Source: Carya illinoinensis (taxonomy: Eukaryota; Streptophyta; Magnoliopsida; Fagales; Juglandaceae). From it: a DNA stretch of 64,000 nucleotides. A program made the translations under genes and the position numbers. Below, piece by piece: positions 33,396-46,009 of this stretch (positions within the stretch are counted from its first letter, which is position 1; each line of letters begins with the position of its first letter). The notes below the pieces were generated by a model, which saw only the letters and a program-made list of their open reading frames with translations, was not told where the DNA came from and did not search any database. The stretch is from positions 42,416,001 through 42,480,000 of the forward strand of contig NC_056755.1 of NCBI RefSeq assembly GCF_018687715.1, given 5' to 3'.

Positions 33396-35708
33396 CATAA
33401 ACTTGTACAGGTTCGAGAAGTAGGAAGAGTCCTATCAATCGGGTCTAAGCAAGTTGGTATTAGAGTATGGAGCCTTTTTATACAAGCGGGCGTTTATTAG
33501 AATTATAAGTTACTCTTAGGTGATAAAAGGGAATGAGATACATGTGCCTCTGGCGAGACACGTGTGTTGGACAGGTTCACCATATATAATGAGTAAACTG
33601 TCCTCAGCATAGTTACATGGTGTTTTAGCCCCAGAGTTGGCTTGAATTCATGTAACCTGACTGGATGGGAATGAGGATTTAGTATGGGCTAGGATACGTG
33701 AAGGTAGTAGCATGTATATAGTCTAAGGTTGGGATGCATGACTTTGTCAGTCGGAATCATGCATCAGATTATGGAAATAGAAGAATGAGATGGAAGTCTT
33801 AGTGTCTTAACCCTAAAGTGAATCACGGAGATTTACTTTATGGAATAAGATCACGAAGATTTTAGTATAGTAAATGGCACATAAAGAGCCCAGGGATGGA
33901 CGGAGAGTGTTCCAGGTGAGGCATAATTCTATTTTTAGAATAGTTACATATGCATTAGATAGATGATGACGTAAGATTATGTGTATGCATGTAGGTTGAC
34001 ATCTGACACGCACACGAATGGACTGCATGGATTGAGTATGACATGAAGTCCAAATAAATATTACATTCATACTCTTCTAGAGTTTTCTTTATAAAAACGA
34101 AGAATAAGACAAAAGCTTTTCTCAAAAAAGGACAATGGAACTTTTTCTCTACGAGACACGCTTTAAGAAAGAAAAGAAAACGAAACATAAGTTTTCAAGT
34201 ATAAGTAGGTTCGGCCCTCCTTGGCAGCCCATTTTCAAGCACCTAAAGTATGTACGTTTATGCATGTGAATGGATGCTATAAGTAGTACGTATTGTATGT
34301 ATTATCATGAAAGGAAAATGAAAAAGAAGCTTTAAAAGACGTAAGCACTATTAAGGACTATAAGGACCGAAACTGTAATGGACTGTTCCTAAAACAACTC
34401 TTAAGAAAAGAAAGAAAACAATTTTTTTTTTAAATAAAATAACTTTTTATAAAACAACTTTTGTGAAAAAGAAAAAAAACCATTTTCTCTTAAAGAAACT
34501 TCTCTTAAAACAACTTTTACAAAAAGAAAGGAAACTAAGCTTTAAACGATGCAAAGAAAGTGTATTAAAATGTGAGGCCTCGACCCTCTGTTTTAAAGTG
34601 TCCCTATGAAAGTGTTTTAAAATGTCCTTATGAAAGACAATGCTTTAAATGATGCCATGAAAGACGACTTTTTCTAAATTGACTCTTAAGAAAATTATTT
34701 TCTTTTTATGACTTTTATGAACCGTAAGAACTAAAGAACTGTAAGAACGGTAAGAAAGAATTGTAAAGAACTGCAAAGGAAAGAAAATGATTGTAAAGTA
34801 AAGGAAATGACTAGATTGAATGTATGATATATGAAAATACATAATAGCCACATGGATTGAAATGGAAATGGTACCAAATGAATGGATTAGACTAGGCAGA
34901 TTGCAATGCCGGGTAAGTAGTATTGGTAGTGCACCCAATGTTGCACCATGACTGAATGGATTCCCAACCCGTGGCCACGAGCAGAATCAGGTCCAAAAGA
35001 TCGCTAACCCCAGCACACTGGTCGTAACAGTGTGCTATGGCCAATGAAAGTGATAATAATGAACGAAATATGCATGTTAAGAATGAATGCATGTATGTAT
35101 GAATGAACGGAATGCATGAATATACGTAAGTAAGAAAAGATGAACACATGACCGTATGTATGCATGAATGTATGTAAAAGAACGAATGCATGAAAAGGCT
35201 CTTTAAGAAATGAAGGCAATGACATGTGGGGAACTGTTTTAAAGAAAAAAACATGTTTATAAAGAAAAACTTCACCTCGCAACATTTTAAAATGAAAAGA
35301 AAGACGTATGCATGCTAAGTACGATATGTATGTATGGAATGATAAATGCATGACAAAAAATCTATGTTATTATATTTTAACTTTATGAAGTAATATTTAC
35401 GAGTCATCGACTCATTTTAGTTTTTATGTGTACCCTCCCAGAAACACGATGAGCATGACAGGTCAGGACGGGCACAACCAAGGGGAAGAGCATGAAGGCT
35501 TAAACAAGATATCTTGTATGAAAAACTTTAATTATGACATTTAATGTTTTTCGCTGTAATATTAGTTAAGAAAAATGAATTTTATTTATAACATGGAGTA
35601 TTTTGTATCCTGGCATGAATGGAAAAGAAATTTTAAAGGAATCATAATTCCTATCGATTTTTATCAAAATCGAACAGAAAAGGTCCCACCACAAGGACGG
35701 GCGTCACA

Positions 35709-36985
35709 TGTAGGACAAAAGACGCAGCGGTTAAGTTAAAGTCAATCAATTAAGTACTAGAATTTTAAATACAGATTTTCAAAATAAAAAATGTCTTTAA
35801 AAGTTATACAGTTATCCAAAATAAATATAATACAAACCAATTATATAACCAAAAAGTGGGAGACAAATCCTAATACACGAGCAAGTGATCCCCTATCACT
35901 CCTCCGGCGAAGTCGCATCCTCAGGCTCTGCATCCTCATCTGCATCAAAATATACGGTACTATGAAGGTAAATAATAGACCAAACAATCTAAGAAATAAA
36001 AATATATTCATGCAACAACAAATATGTGTGCATATGATGAAATATGCATGAAACCCCAAAACCTCATTTTCCCAGAAAATGATTATTTTCTAACGCACGC
36101 CAAAAATCTCATTTTGCCCAAAACATTTCCTTTAAAATAAACCATCATCATCTTCTCAGAAAATGGCCCATGTAAAAATTCACAATTTTTTCAAAAAATG
36201 GTTCACATAAATTCATTTATTCAAACCCCACCATTTTTCCAACAAATGGCTCAAATATCCAATTAACATTGTAGGTGGGAATCACAAACGAAACTCTACC
36301 ACCATCAGTGCTTACCACCATCCCTACCGCTTGCACTTTAGGTGAGAATCATAGGTGGGACTTTACCACCATCTCTGTTTACCATCATCCTTATAGTTCA
36401 TTTTATCTCCCTTTTAATCTATCAGAGCACTGTAGGCATGAATTACAAATGGGACTCTACCACCATTCCTACCATCCCTACCGTGTGCACTGTTGGTGGA
36501 AATCACAGGCGGTACTTTACCACTATCCCTACAGTTCCACTCTCTCAAATTGTTCAATCCATTCATTTCAACATACCCAAAATCATTTCTCACATGAAAA
36601 TCCATTTTTCAAATATACACATGAACATGTATGCAATTATGCAAAAACAAAGTATTCCTTTACAAACATGAACATGAGTGCAATTATGCAATATATATGA
36701 CATAGCACAAAAATATTCAACAGCTAACAAATCCCAGCATAATCCAATCACATAAACAACTCCATCCTCCAATCCAACTGACCCACAAACTCTTCGAACT
36801 TAACATCCGGCACAACCAATGATCACAAAAGATTGTTAGTGCAAAATATGTTTAAATCTCAAAAAGGTATTTGAAAAATTACTTACAACGCTATAATATA
36901 ATTTTCAAAGGATCAAGAAGGTTTAAGATGTGGCGGCACAACAACGTAATAGTGCAAAATAAACAAGGGCTATGGGTCTCAAAAA
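35709..36985 (-). mobile_element. Fragment of a second retroelement, probably an LTR end in opposite orientation
   Basis: Abuts the previous LTR directly. Read on the minus strand it ends TTTTGTCCTACA at 35709 and contains gatgcagatgaggatgcag... and a degenerate ~70-90-bp repeat family near 36270-36540 (ggtgggaatcac, actctaccaccat). No coding domain is visible. Its right limit (36985 or up to about 37250) is uncertain because copia C's proline-rich linker is also degenerate here. Confidence 0.3.
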
Positions 36986-37249
36986 CTTAACTTTTGAACA
37001 GGGACAAACACAGACTTGGGATGGCTAGGGAAGAGCTTTCGGGTATTGGTGAAACTAATAGTAGTGGTGGTTGTCCATGGGTGGCGGCGTAGGTGGCGGT
37101 TGGAAGCCAAAAAGTAAAAATCAGAAAGTGAAATGGCTGGGCTTCACCGGTGGCGGATTGGGGCTGGGGAATGGTGATTTGGGTTAGTGTTCTTTGTAGA
37201 TTCGAATGGATAGGATATAGAAGGAGCTGATGTATGAGTGAGGCCAAAT

Positions 37250-39673
37250 GTGATAAAGGGTGTGAGTGGAGTTTCTAGTGGGCTAGGATCAGTAGGTTGG
37301 TTTGAAGAAGAAGTGGGCTATGAGGGGAGTTGGGTTAACCCGTTTGGCCTGTAAAGTTATATGAAAGGATGTGAATGTCTTGGAAGTGGAATCATGGTTG
37401 GGCTAGGCTGGGAATTACTGGATGAACTAGAAGTATGTTTGAAGAAGTAAAAATTCGATTCGTTAAACAACACATCTCTAGAGATATACATGTGTACATT
37501 AGGTAGATGAAAACAGAGATACCCATCATGATCTGGACTATAGTCAAGAAAAATGCATAGAAGAGAATGACATTCCATCTTATGATGATTGTAAGGCCTA
37601 AGATTAGGTCAATAAATGCAACCAAAAAACTTTAAGAAGGTATAACCAGGAGCCTTATGAAATAAAATTTCAAAATAAGATTTAAAATATAAAACATAGG
37701 TGGGAAGCCAATTGATTAGAAAGACTACATACAATAGTATTAGACCAATACAAATGGAGAGTGGACCAATGTGTAGGTAGAGCCAACCTAGTCTCAACAA
37801 TCTGTCAGTGTTTGTGTTCAACCAATCCATTTTGAGAGTGGGCACAGGGCAAGAGAGACGATGAGAAATGCCAAAAGAGTGTAACACGGTATTTAGAGAT
37901 CTATATTTACCACCCCAGTCGGATTGTAATGCATGAACTTTATTATTAAGAAGGGTCTATACATGACACTTGAAAGATAAAAAAAATAAAGGTTACATCA
38001 TATTTCCATTTCAAGAGAAATAACCATGTAAATCTACTATAATCATCTACAAAGGATAGATAATAATGAAAATCACCATGAGAAAGAAATGGTGTAGGAC
38101 CCCAGACATTAGGAAATAAAAGTTGAAGTGGAGCTGTAGATCAAGAGGTAGACCAACTATATGGAAGTTGATGAAGCTTGGCTTGACAAAAAAATGAGCA
38201 TAAGCCAGGTTTGGAAGAGGACTTCATGAGAAGAGAAATTTTGAAAATTATTCTATGAACAAGCTGCATGGAAGGATGTCCAAGCCGTATGTGCCATTGA
38301 TAGGGAGAAACTCTTGGACCAATTTATGCTTGAGGAGTAGAGGGGACTAATGAAAACACATACATGCCATTCATAGTGTTGCCTTGGAGTAGAATTTGCT
38401 GAGTAAGAGAGTCCTTCACATGAAAAAAAAAATTAAATGAAATTCAAATAAAACAGTATTATCTTCACAAAATTTTCTAACCGAAATTAAGTTCTTAGAA
38501 ATGGAAGGAACATGATAACATTTAGAGTGAAGAAGTTTGCCAGAATTGGAAGACATAATGGAGCTGCTAACGTGATGAATGGGAAGAGATGTCCCATCAC
38601 CGATACACACTTGGTTATCGCCTTTGTATTCTGTTGGACTGATGATAAGTTAGAAAAATCATATGTAAAGTGATGTGTTGCAGTCGAGTTGGGGTACCAG
38701 TGATTGTCAACCAAAGAGATCGAAGTAGGAGAGGGTGGTAGGACAGTAGTGAAATGTGTCGAAAGAGAGGAAGGGGGAGGAGATCGATAACTTTGGTTAA
38801 ATCGATGATAACAATTGAGAGCAGTGTGACCATGTTTAAGATCACATACTTGGCAAGTGGGGCGGTTGGGAGAAAAGTAAGTAGGGGAAGAATGACCTCC
38901 ATTATGACCCCGACCTCACCCTCAATAGCTACCTTTGCCTCGACAAAAACCATGATCTCGGTTGGTTTTATCAAGTGAGTTTTGAATGTGGTATTCGTAA
39001 AGAACTCTATGGCAACAATTAGACCAACATGTTGATGAGATAGGCGAGCTTCTTGGGTAAGCATATGACTATAAACTTGAAAAGGACTAAGAGGATCCAC
39101 TCTGGTAATGACAGATGTGACCACATAATCAAAATCAAAGGCTAAACCAGCCAAGAGAAACGTGATAAACTCAGAGGATGATAAAGTTTTACCAAAATTT
39201 GTAAGGGTACGTATCTCTAAGGAGCTTGGCCTTTTGGTTGTAATCAGCTATGGAATCCGACCCCTTTTTAAGAGTAGTTAGTTGAAATTGAACATTTATG
39301 ATACACACTTGTGATTTTACAGCAAAGAGGTCTTCAAGAATAGCTCAAATTGCATGAGAAGTAGTTGCATCCAGACAAAAGCAATTAAATTTTCAGGTAA
39401 AGATGATATGAGAACACTCATAATCGCTTGATCTTGCTATTATCAAGTCAAATAATCAGGATTGAGTTTTGTATAACTTTCAACAAATGGTTGGGGAGCA
39501 TCTGTGGTGCCATCAACAAATCCAAATAAATTTTGTCCTCTAAGGTAAAGCATGATCTGAGTCTTCCATGAGAGGTAATTGTCATGGTTGAGTTTGATAG
39601 TAATTAAATGGGAAGGGGATGGGAGGGGAAGAATGGAAAGTTGGAATGGAGTTAGTTGTGAGCTTTTGGCCAT
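37250..39673 (-). pseudogene. Copia C gag-protease-integrase remnant
   Basis: Minus-strand fragments in several frames. Gag starts MAKSSQLTPFQLS at 39673, with LNHDNYLSWKTQIMLYLRGQ and GFVDGT, then a stop. The gag middle is at about 39154. The protease region reads WYPNSTATHHFT (Asp to Asn, Gly to Thr relative to WYPDSGAT). The integrase remnants (about 38280-37600) give SHRLSCP..., and then a CIFLDYSPDHDGY..NVHMYISRDVLFNE segment at 37357-37578. It is clearly non-functional. Confidence 0.75.
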
Positions 39674-39715
39674 TGGAGCACTTTAGACACAAGTCTTACT
39701 TGGTTCTGGATTCCA

Positions 39716-39984
39716 TAGTAGAATTAAGAGTACTGTGTAAAACTGGAAAACATTTTGATAATTTTCATATATTTGATTTAGTACATTGTGGTGGTATTTA
39801 TATACTAAAAAATGAATATTCTTGCATAATAAAAATTACAAGATGTAAGGGCAAAGTGACATATGTATGATAATAATAAAATGTTCTAGACTATTCTGAA
39901 TTGTTGCAGGCTTATTTCTCTGTTTTTGGTAGAGCTTATATATCCTGTGAGTCTGGAGACGCGGCAGGGTTGATATTATTAGCA
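39716..39984 (-). repeat. 5' LTR of copia C
   Basis: About 269 bp, diverged partner of 29641-29908. A degenerate primer-binding site (ggttctggattcca on the plus strand; cf. gctctgatacca) adjoins it near 39702-39715. Confidence 0.7.
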
Positions 39985-41232
39985 ATGGAAATTATATTAA
40001 TTAATTTTCTTTGTTAATTGCTTTAGGCTATGTAAATCTAATGTTTATAATTAATGTTACCCATTTCATAAATTATAATACCTTTGGGCTGCAGCTTTTC
40101 TTGGCGGCCCTGTTTTGCCTTTGCAGATCCATCGATCGAAAAGTAATTAGCAGCTAGGTATCCATTTTGTCGAACTTCAGGCTAGGCTAGCTTGCTGCTT
40201 TTGACGTTACTTTAGGCCCAGTACCTTAGTTTCGCCATCACCCGTGCGTTCTAATTTTTCCGGGAAAAATATTTACTTTCTTCCATGAATACACGAGTTT
40301 TTGTCTTCTTTCTACTTTAGAATCAATGCTTTGTTCATTACTGTTTGGTTATTGCAACAACCTATATAATTAACTTATAAAACATATCATTAATTAATTA
40401 TCTAGTGTGTATATATATATATTCGTCCCAATTAAATAAATATTAATTCAGCATACAGATGGTGGATGCATGGTGTTTTCCTTCCTTTAATTTAATTTCT
40501 TTATGCAAAACATACCCACACCCGAATTACTTGAACATATGAGTATAATTTACACTAAAATTTAAGGAACTCTTCCCAATATTGCTGCGTTACGTTAAAG
40601 GTCATGAGCCATTCACGCGTTCGTAAAGATCACGTACTGGGCGATTCGGATTATGATTGAGTTGGCTAGTAGCAGCTTAATTTATTTTACGTTAAAAAAC
40701 GAGTGAAATTGTTGAAAAGGTCATATATGCTCACAAATGCAAGGAACTGCTGAGAAGGTTCAAGGAACTGCATTATATATATATATATATATATATATAT
40801 AATGCCTGATTACCATTAATTGAGAGCGAGCTAGCCAGTTAATTAAATTAAGTACTGCTTTTTAGTCATTTAAATCCTTTTAATTTCCTTGCTGTTCTGG
40901 TGAACTTTTGCTTCGCTAATTAAAGCTCCAAGTGCATGCTGTAATCGAAGTGGAATGTTACCATGCGATACCCTAGTACTATTCCTGGACACGGAAAAAT
41001 ATTAGATAATGTATAGGAAGTAGCAAACTTTAATTTGACATGCTCCATCGTTCTTAGTTTCCAGGAAAATGATGCGAAATTTCATCATCACCTATTATAT
41101 ATACATGAGCTAGTGAGATCAGAGACATCATGTTCATCAAATTCTAATTCCAACGTCCAAGCTGTTCGATCGATCTCTTACGATTATATATCAAATATCA
41201 CAATACCCTTCCTTAATTTCATCATAGAAACA

Positions 41233-41490
41233 ATGTCCTTCTTGAGGAGAAACCACCTTTTGAGCAGTATTCATGATAATACTACTGCAAAAGTGGTGAT
41301 GTTTTTGTTCTTGATTTTCATGGTCATGCCTGATCTTGGTCAGGCCATCAGGCCGGTGGGTGGTGGCACAAATCCAAAAGACGGTGTGGAGAAGGCGGTC
41401 TCGTTTCCGAATCGTACTCCGGTGACACCTTCGAGGCCCAATCCTTGCACATACATCCCAATTCCTGGAGAGCCGTGCCACCCTCACTAG
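41233..41490 (+). CDS. CTNIP/SCREW-like secreted peptide precursor, copy 1
   Basis: An 85-aa protein starting MSFLRRNHLLSS; the ATG follows atagaaaca in both duplicates. Residues ~19-38 (AKVVMFLFLIFMVMPDLGQA) form a hydrophobic signal peptide. A short variable region (RPVGGGTNPKDGVEKAV) follows. The C-terminus is TPSRPNPCTYIPIPGEPC, then HPH. The two cysteines and the CTYIP core fit the CTNIP/SCREW phytocytokine family, which acts in the apoplast through the LRR receptor kinase HSL3/NUT in immunity and water-loss control. It differs from copy 2 at 9 residues, including Arg for Gly in the PS(G/R)PNP stretch, so receptor affinity may differ. The upstream TATA is weaker (tatatatacatg) than in copy 2. 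CLE-like identity was considered but CLE peptides lack the cysteine pair. Confidence 0.7.
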   Translation: MSFLRRNHLLSSIHDNTTAKVVMFLFLIFMVMPDLGQAIRPVGGGTNPKDGVEKAVSFPNRTPVTPSRPNPCTYIPIPGEPCHPH

Positions 41491-42706
41491 TATAATAATC
41501 AATGCATGGATACTTGATCATTAGCTGCATATACTATATATCAATATTGGATTCTGCATGTCTCTTGTGTATTGTAAACTAGTTGTAAATTTATCCGATA
41601 TATACGGGTGTGTTGTATAATTAACGGCGCTGATGCATATGTATATATATGTTTTAAATTATATGTTGTTGATGATCTTGTTTCATCCTTAAAATATATA
41701 CTAATATTGATCATATATAGATTAATTAATTGTGCTTATATATCAGAAACAATATTATATGGAATCACCAAAGTTAGAAGATTTTCAAAATGTATAACGC
41801 GTTTATGCCTCGGCCGCCGGGAGGGGCTATTCATTTCCAATCGAGAAATTAATATGTATATATATGCGGCCACCATATCTTCATCTTTCGCAGCGAAGGC
41901 GGTGGCCGCGTATCATTATTACCATGTAATTGCATGGTAATTACGTAGATCTGGGCAATATTACACGCACGTACATGCACCATGTGTGTGTGTATATATA
42001 TATATGTTTTTATTTTGCCTTTGTTTTTAAATATTTTTTAAAGAAATTCTGAATTTCAATCTATAGTCTAAACATCTCGATCGTGAATCACAAGAAATTT
42101 CTCAAATTTTTTTTTTTTTTTTCATCTGATGTACTCTGCTGCATTAATCAGGCTTAACGGTATCGATCTTTATATATATGCACTCCAACATTTGTCTTAG
42201 AAAAAAACCACAAATATAAGCATTGGGAAACAGAGGTGATTTGCTTAATTATTCCTTAATTATGACAAAAGAAAAAAGTTTAGTTCATTTAAACAAGATA
42301 TAATATCCAACATATCATTCATATGGAAAAACCTAATTACAAATACAACTGCGTAAAATGAAAGCTTTTTGTGAACTTAGCACTCCACTATGCAAATTAA
42401 TATATGGTTATTCCGTAGAATGAAAAACATAAAAATGCATTTATAATAATTCTTCTTAAAGAGATAAAGAAGATTTTTCAATGTACACCGCGTTTCTCTT
42501 ATTTATCATTCTCGTATATCTTTTACTAATGTGATATTCCTTAAATAAATAAATATTTATCATTTAATTATTTAATGCCATACCAAAAAATAAAAAATGG
42601 TGATCAAACGATGATTGATTCTGAAGATGGTAAAAGAGAATTTTTCCATATCTGATATTCCATCAAGAAAATGGTAACTAAGCGACTGTCATTTCATTTT
42701 CCTCCC

Positions 42707-42916
42707 GGGAAATAAAACGGGCTCCCCGTTAATGGTTCCGTTTGACGTGTAAAGGTAATTTGGCCTTTACATTAACCTTTTTTATTTTTTTTAATTCTTT
42801 TCTTCGCACCCATGGCCCCTCTCCTCCTGTTTTTGTTTTTTGTTTTTTTTGTTTTTTTCTTTTCATTCTTTTCTTCCCTCACCCGTACGTGCTGCCCGCA
42901 ACGTTGCAGGCTTCTG
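42707..42916 (+). mobile_element. Pack-MULE relic in unit 1
   Basis: The left arm (gggaaataaaacgggctcccc...) aligns with the Pack-MULE at 46010 and is preceded by the same 10-bp target sequence, TTTTCCTCCC (42697-42706). The rest is missing: after gtgctgccc comes cgcaacgttgcaggcttc and then the copia LTR at 42917. The MULE insertion therefore predates the tandem duplication. Confidence 0.7.
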
Positions 42917-43613
42917 TGTTGAGGAAATTTAATAATTTGTATGTTTGAGTTGTCCTAGTCTTTATGAGCATTAATAAGTTTGTTTCAGTTTATTTAGTCA
43001 ATAGAAGTCTATTTACCTAGTCAATAGAAGTATATTTACCTAGTCAATAGGAGGAGTTTTTTTTTTTTTTTAACGTTGGATAGTGCCTATTTTCATGTTG
43101 CTTTCAGTTATGTATTAGCCTATTTATAAGCTGTTTGTTTATCAATGAAAAATCAGAAAAGTATATCCTCTGCTTTCTCTATAATCCTCTGCTTCCTATT
43201 GTTATCAGTGGTACCAGAGCTGATTGAGTTCCAAGGAGAGAAAAAGTAAAATTGATAGCTTCCGAAAATTTTGTACAGCCAACCATTCCATGCTTTGATG
43301 GTCACTATGACCATTGGAGCATGTTCATGGAGAACTTCTTGAGGTCCAAAGAATATTGGACAGTTGTTTATGGAGTAGCAGAACCAGCAGCAGGTGTTAT
43401 GCTGACAGATGCACAAAAGACTGAGCTTGAAGGGTTGAAGTTAAAGGATCTTAAAGCAAAGAATTATCTCTTCCAAGCTATTGATCGCTCAATCTTGAAA
43501 ACCATTCTTTGCAAAGACACAACCAGGCATATTTGGAATTCCATGAAGAAGAAATACCAACGTACAGCAAGGGCTAAGAGGCAGCAGCTTCAAGCACTTC
43601 GTTTGAAATTTGA
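42917..43613 (+). mobile_element. Truncated copia element F at the duplication junction
   Basis: A 5' LTR of about 291 bp (42917-43207, TGTTGAGG...TTATCA), a primer-binding site (tggtaccagagc, 43209-43220) and the start of gag. It stops abruptly at about 43613, where duplication unit 2 begins. There is no 3' LTR. Confidence 0.75.
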
Positions 43614-43620
43614 AATACTT
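43252..43620 (+). pseudogene. Copia F gag fragment
   Basis: Reads IASENFVQPTIPCFDGHYDHWSMFMENFL then LRSKEYW..., the DUF4219 plus UBN2 pattern of one copia gag group. The expected start ATG is ATA. After about residue 123 (LRLKFEIL) the frame leaves gag and enters duplication unit 2. It is non-functional. Confidence 0.75.
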
Positions 43621-44400
43621 TGGGCCGCAGCTTCTCCTGGCGGCCCTGTTTTGCCTTTGTAGATCAATCGATCGAAAAGTAATTAGTAGTTAGGTATCCA
43701 TTTTGTCGAGGTTCAGGCTAGGCTCGGCTAGTTTGCTGCTTTCGACGTTACTTTAGGCCCAGTACCCCTGCGCACGTTCTAATTTTTCCGGGAAAAATAT
43801 TTACTGTCTTCAATGAATACAGGAGTTTTTGTCTTCTTTCTACTTCAGAATCAATGCTTTGTTTAATTACTGTTGGGATATTGCAACAACCTATATAATT
43901 AGTAAATATAATTACCTTATAAAACATATCATTAATTAATTATCTAGTGTATATATATATATATATATTCGTCGTAATTAAATAAATATTAATTCAGCAT
44001 ACAGATCGGCGGATGCATGGTGTTTTCCTTTCTTTAATTTAATTTCTTTATGCAAAACATACCCACACCCGAATTACTTGCACATATGAAACCGTATAAT
44101 TTATACTGAAATTTAAGGAACTCTTCCCAATATTGCTGCGTTACGTTAAAGGTCATGAGCCATTCTCGAGTTCGTAAAGATCACGTACTGGGCGATTCGG
44201 ATTATGATTGAGAAGTTGGCTAGCAGCAGCTTATTTCTCATACGTACGTTAAAAAACGAGTGAAATTGGTGAAAGTATTCCTGGACACGGTAATATATAT
44301 TAAATATATTGCAAGTAGCAAACCTTGATTTGGCAAGCTCGTTCTTAATTTCCCAGAAAATGATGCGAAATTTTCCCTGAATTTAATGACCATCATCACC

Positions 44401-44409
44401 TATATATAA
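44401..44409 (+). promoter_or_regulatory. TATA box of CTNIP-like copy 2
   Basis: tatatataa about 110 bp upstream of the ATG at 44521, followed by gagacatcatgttcatcaaattc, a leader shared with copy 1. In copy 1 the equivalent reads ttatatatacatgag. Confidence 0.5.
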
Positions 44410-44520
44410 GAGACATCATGTTCATCAAATTCTAATTCCAACGTCCAATCTGTTCGATCTATCTCTTACGATTATATATCAAATATCACAATATCCTTCC
44501 TTAATTTCATCACAGAAACA

Positions 44521-44778
44521 ATGTCTTTTTTGAAGAGAAACCATCTTTCGAGCAGTATTCATAGTAATACTATTGCAAAAGTGGTGATGTTTTTGTTCTT
44601 GATTTTCATGGTCATGCATGATCTTGGTCAGGCCACCAGGCCGGTGGGTGGTGGCACAAATCCAAAAGACAGTGTGGAGAAGGCAGTCTCGTTTCCAGAT
44701 CGTACTCCGGTGACACCTTCGGGGCCCAATCCTTGCACATACATCCCAATTCCTGGAGAGCCGTGCCACCCTCACTAG
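44521..44778 (+). CDS. CTNIP/SCREW-like secreted peptide precursor, copy 2
   Basis: An 85-aa paralogue of 41233-41490 starting MSFLKRNHLSSS. It has a signal peptide at residues ~19-38 (AKVVMFLFLIFMVMHDLGQA), then RPVGGGTNPKDSVEKAV, and a C-terminal TPSGPNPCTYIPIPGEPC then HPH. The tail keeps PSGPNP, the same as in the broken gene at 20407, which suggests Gly is ancestral and the Arg of copy 1 is derived. Cys70 and Cys82 probably form a disulfide in the mature peptide. It has a good TATA box upstream. Expression and processing are inferred. Confidence 0.7.
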   Translation: MSFLKRNHLSSSIHSNTIAKVVMFLFLIFMVMHDLGQATRPVGGGTNPKDSVEKAVSFPDRTPVTPSGPNPCTYIPIPGEPCHPH

Positions 44779-46009
44779 TATAATAATCAATGCATGGATG
44801 CTTCATTAGTTGCATATACTATATATCAATATTGGATTTCTAGTACGTACTGCATGTCTCTTGTGTTATAGTACTACTTCTAATTTTCTGAAGGGTCGAT
44901 TAGTTATTGTAAACTAGTTGTAAATTTATCAGACATATACGGGTGCATGTATTGTATAATTAATGCTGATGCATATGTATATATATGTTAATATTTCGAT
45001 TTTATATTAGATGTTGTTGATGATCTTGTTTCATCCTTAAAATATATACTAATATTGATCATATATAGATTAGTTAATTGTGCTTATATATCAGAAATAA
45101 TATTATATGGAATCACCAAAGTTAAAAGATAGAAGATTTTCAAAATGTACAACGCGTTTATGCCTCGGCCGCCAGGAGGGGCTATTCATTTCCGATCGAG
45201 AAATTAATATGTATATATATGCGGCCACCATATCTTGATCTTTCGTAGCAAAGGCGGTGGCTGTGTATCATTATTACCATGTAATTGCATGGTAATTACG
45301 TAGATCTGGGCAATATTACACCACGTACATGCATCGTGTATATATATATATATATATATTATTACATATATGTTTTTGTTTTGTGAAAGCTTTTTGTGAA
45401 CTTAGCACTCCAATATGCAAATTAATATATAGTTATTCCTTAGAATGAAAAACATAAAAATGCATTTATAATAATTCTTCTTAAAGAGATAAAGAAGATT
45501 TTTCAATGTAAACCGCGTTTCATGTGCTAGCGCTACCTTTTTGCAATAGGAGGGTGACTTTTCCGGGAAATAACTAAAATAATTATAACGTACCAATTAA
45601 GTCGATGTAACTCGTTTTATAAATTTATTTTTGTGTAATTTTTATAATATTTTTTTAATAAAAAAAATTCTTTAAAAATTCTCGAAATCTTCTTTGATTG
45701 ACTCAGAAAAAGCTCCATATATCGTGCGTACCAAAACGTCTTGACAGAATTGGCCGCATGGTTCATGTATAGGAATGAATACCATATTAGGAAGGAGTGT
45801 TATTCCTCTCTTATTTATCATTCTCGTATATCTTTTACTAATGTGATATTACTTAAATAAATAAATATTTATCATTTAATTATTTAATGCCATACCAAAA
45901 AAATAGTGATCAAACGATTGATTCTGAAGATGGTAAAAGAGAATTTTTCTATATCTAATATCCCATCAAGAAAATGGGAACTAAGCGACTGTAGTTTCAT
46001 TTTCCTCCC

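Larger units (their letters stand above)
30750..35708 (+). mobile_element. Probable solo long LTR (~5 kb, gypsy Tekay/Del-like) inside copia C
   Basis: Starts TGTGATCCCCCCAACTC exactly where the copia C frame stops, and ends GGGCGTCACA, so TGTGA/TCACA inverted ends bound a 4.96-kb non-coding block. It has no ORFs, a promoter-like pyrimidine-rich stretch after attaaatacccaggccc (about 31459) and internal tandem repeats. Long LTRs of this sort are typical of Tekay/Del chromoviruses in plants; the assignment is from memory of the pattern. GTGAT precedes it (30745-30749) but is not found after it, so the far side has been rearranged. Confidence 0.5.
29641..39984 (-). mobile_element. Copia C: old copia element split by gypsy-type insertions
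   Basis: A minus-strand Ty1/copia with diverged LTRs of about 268 bp (29641-29908) and 269 bp (39716-39984). The gag, protease and integrase remnants lie at 37250-39673, and the RNase H end at 30086-30749. Most of the reverse transcriptase is gone and unrelated sequence (30750 to about 37000) occupies its place. Many stops and frameshifts are present. No TSD is recognisable. It is clearly much older than copia A and B. Confidence 0.8.
40078..42916 (+). repeat. Tandem duplication, unit 1 (CTNIP-like gene plus Pack-MULE relic)
   Basis: Begins ctttgggctgcagctt and aligns with the unit from about 43614 at high identity. Compared with unit 2 it has about 270 extra bp near 40718-40980 and about 350 extra bp near 42020-42360. 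It lacks about 290 bp that unit 2 has at 45525-45810. It includes the peptide gene at 41233 and the left part of a Pack-MULE from 42707, and ends where a copia LTR begins (42917). Confidence 0.85.

Noticed and set aside
34645..36772. Phe/His-rich or Lys-rich open frames
   Set aside because: They translate purine- or pyrimidine-rich LTR filler and short repeats, with no supporting motif.
29636..39990. A target-site duplication for copia C
   Set aside because: The bases next to the two LTRs (gataa and atgga) do not match, and LTR ends are too diverged to place exactly.
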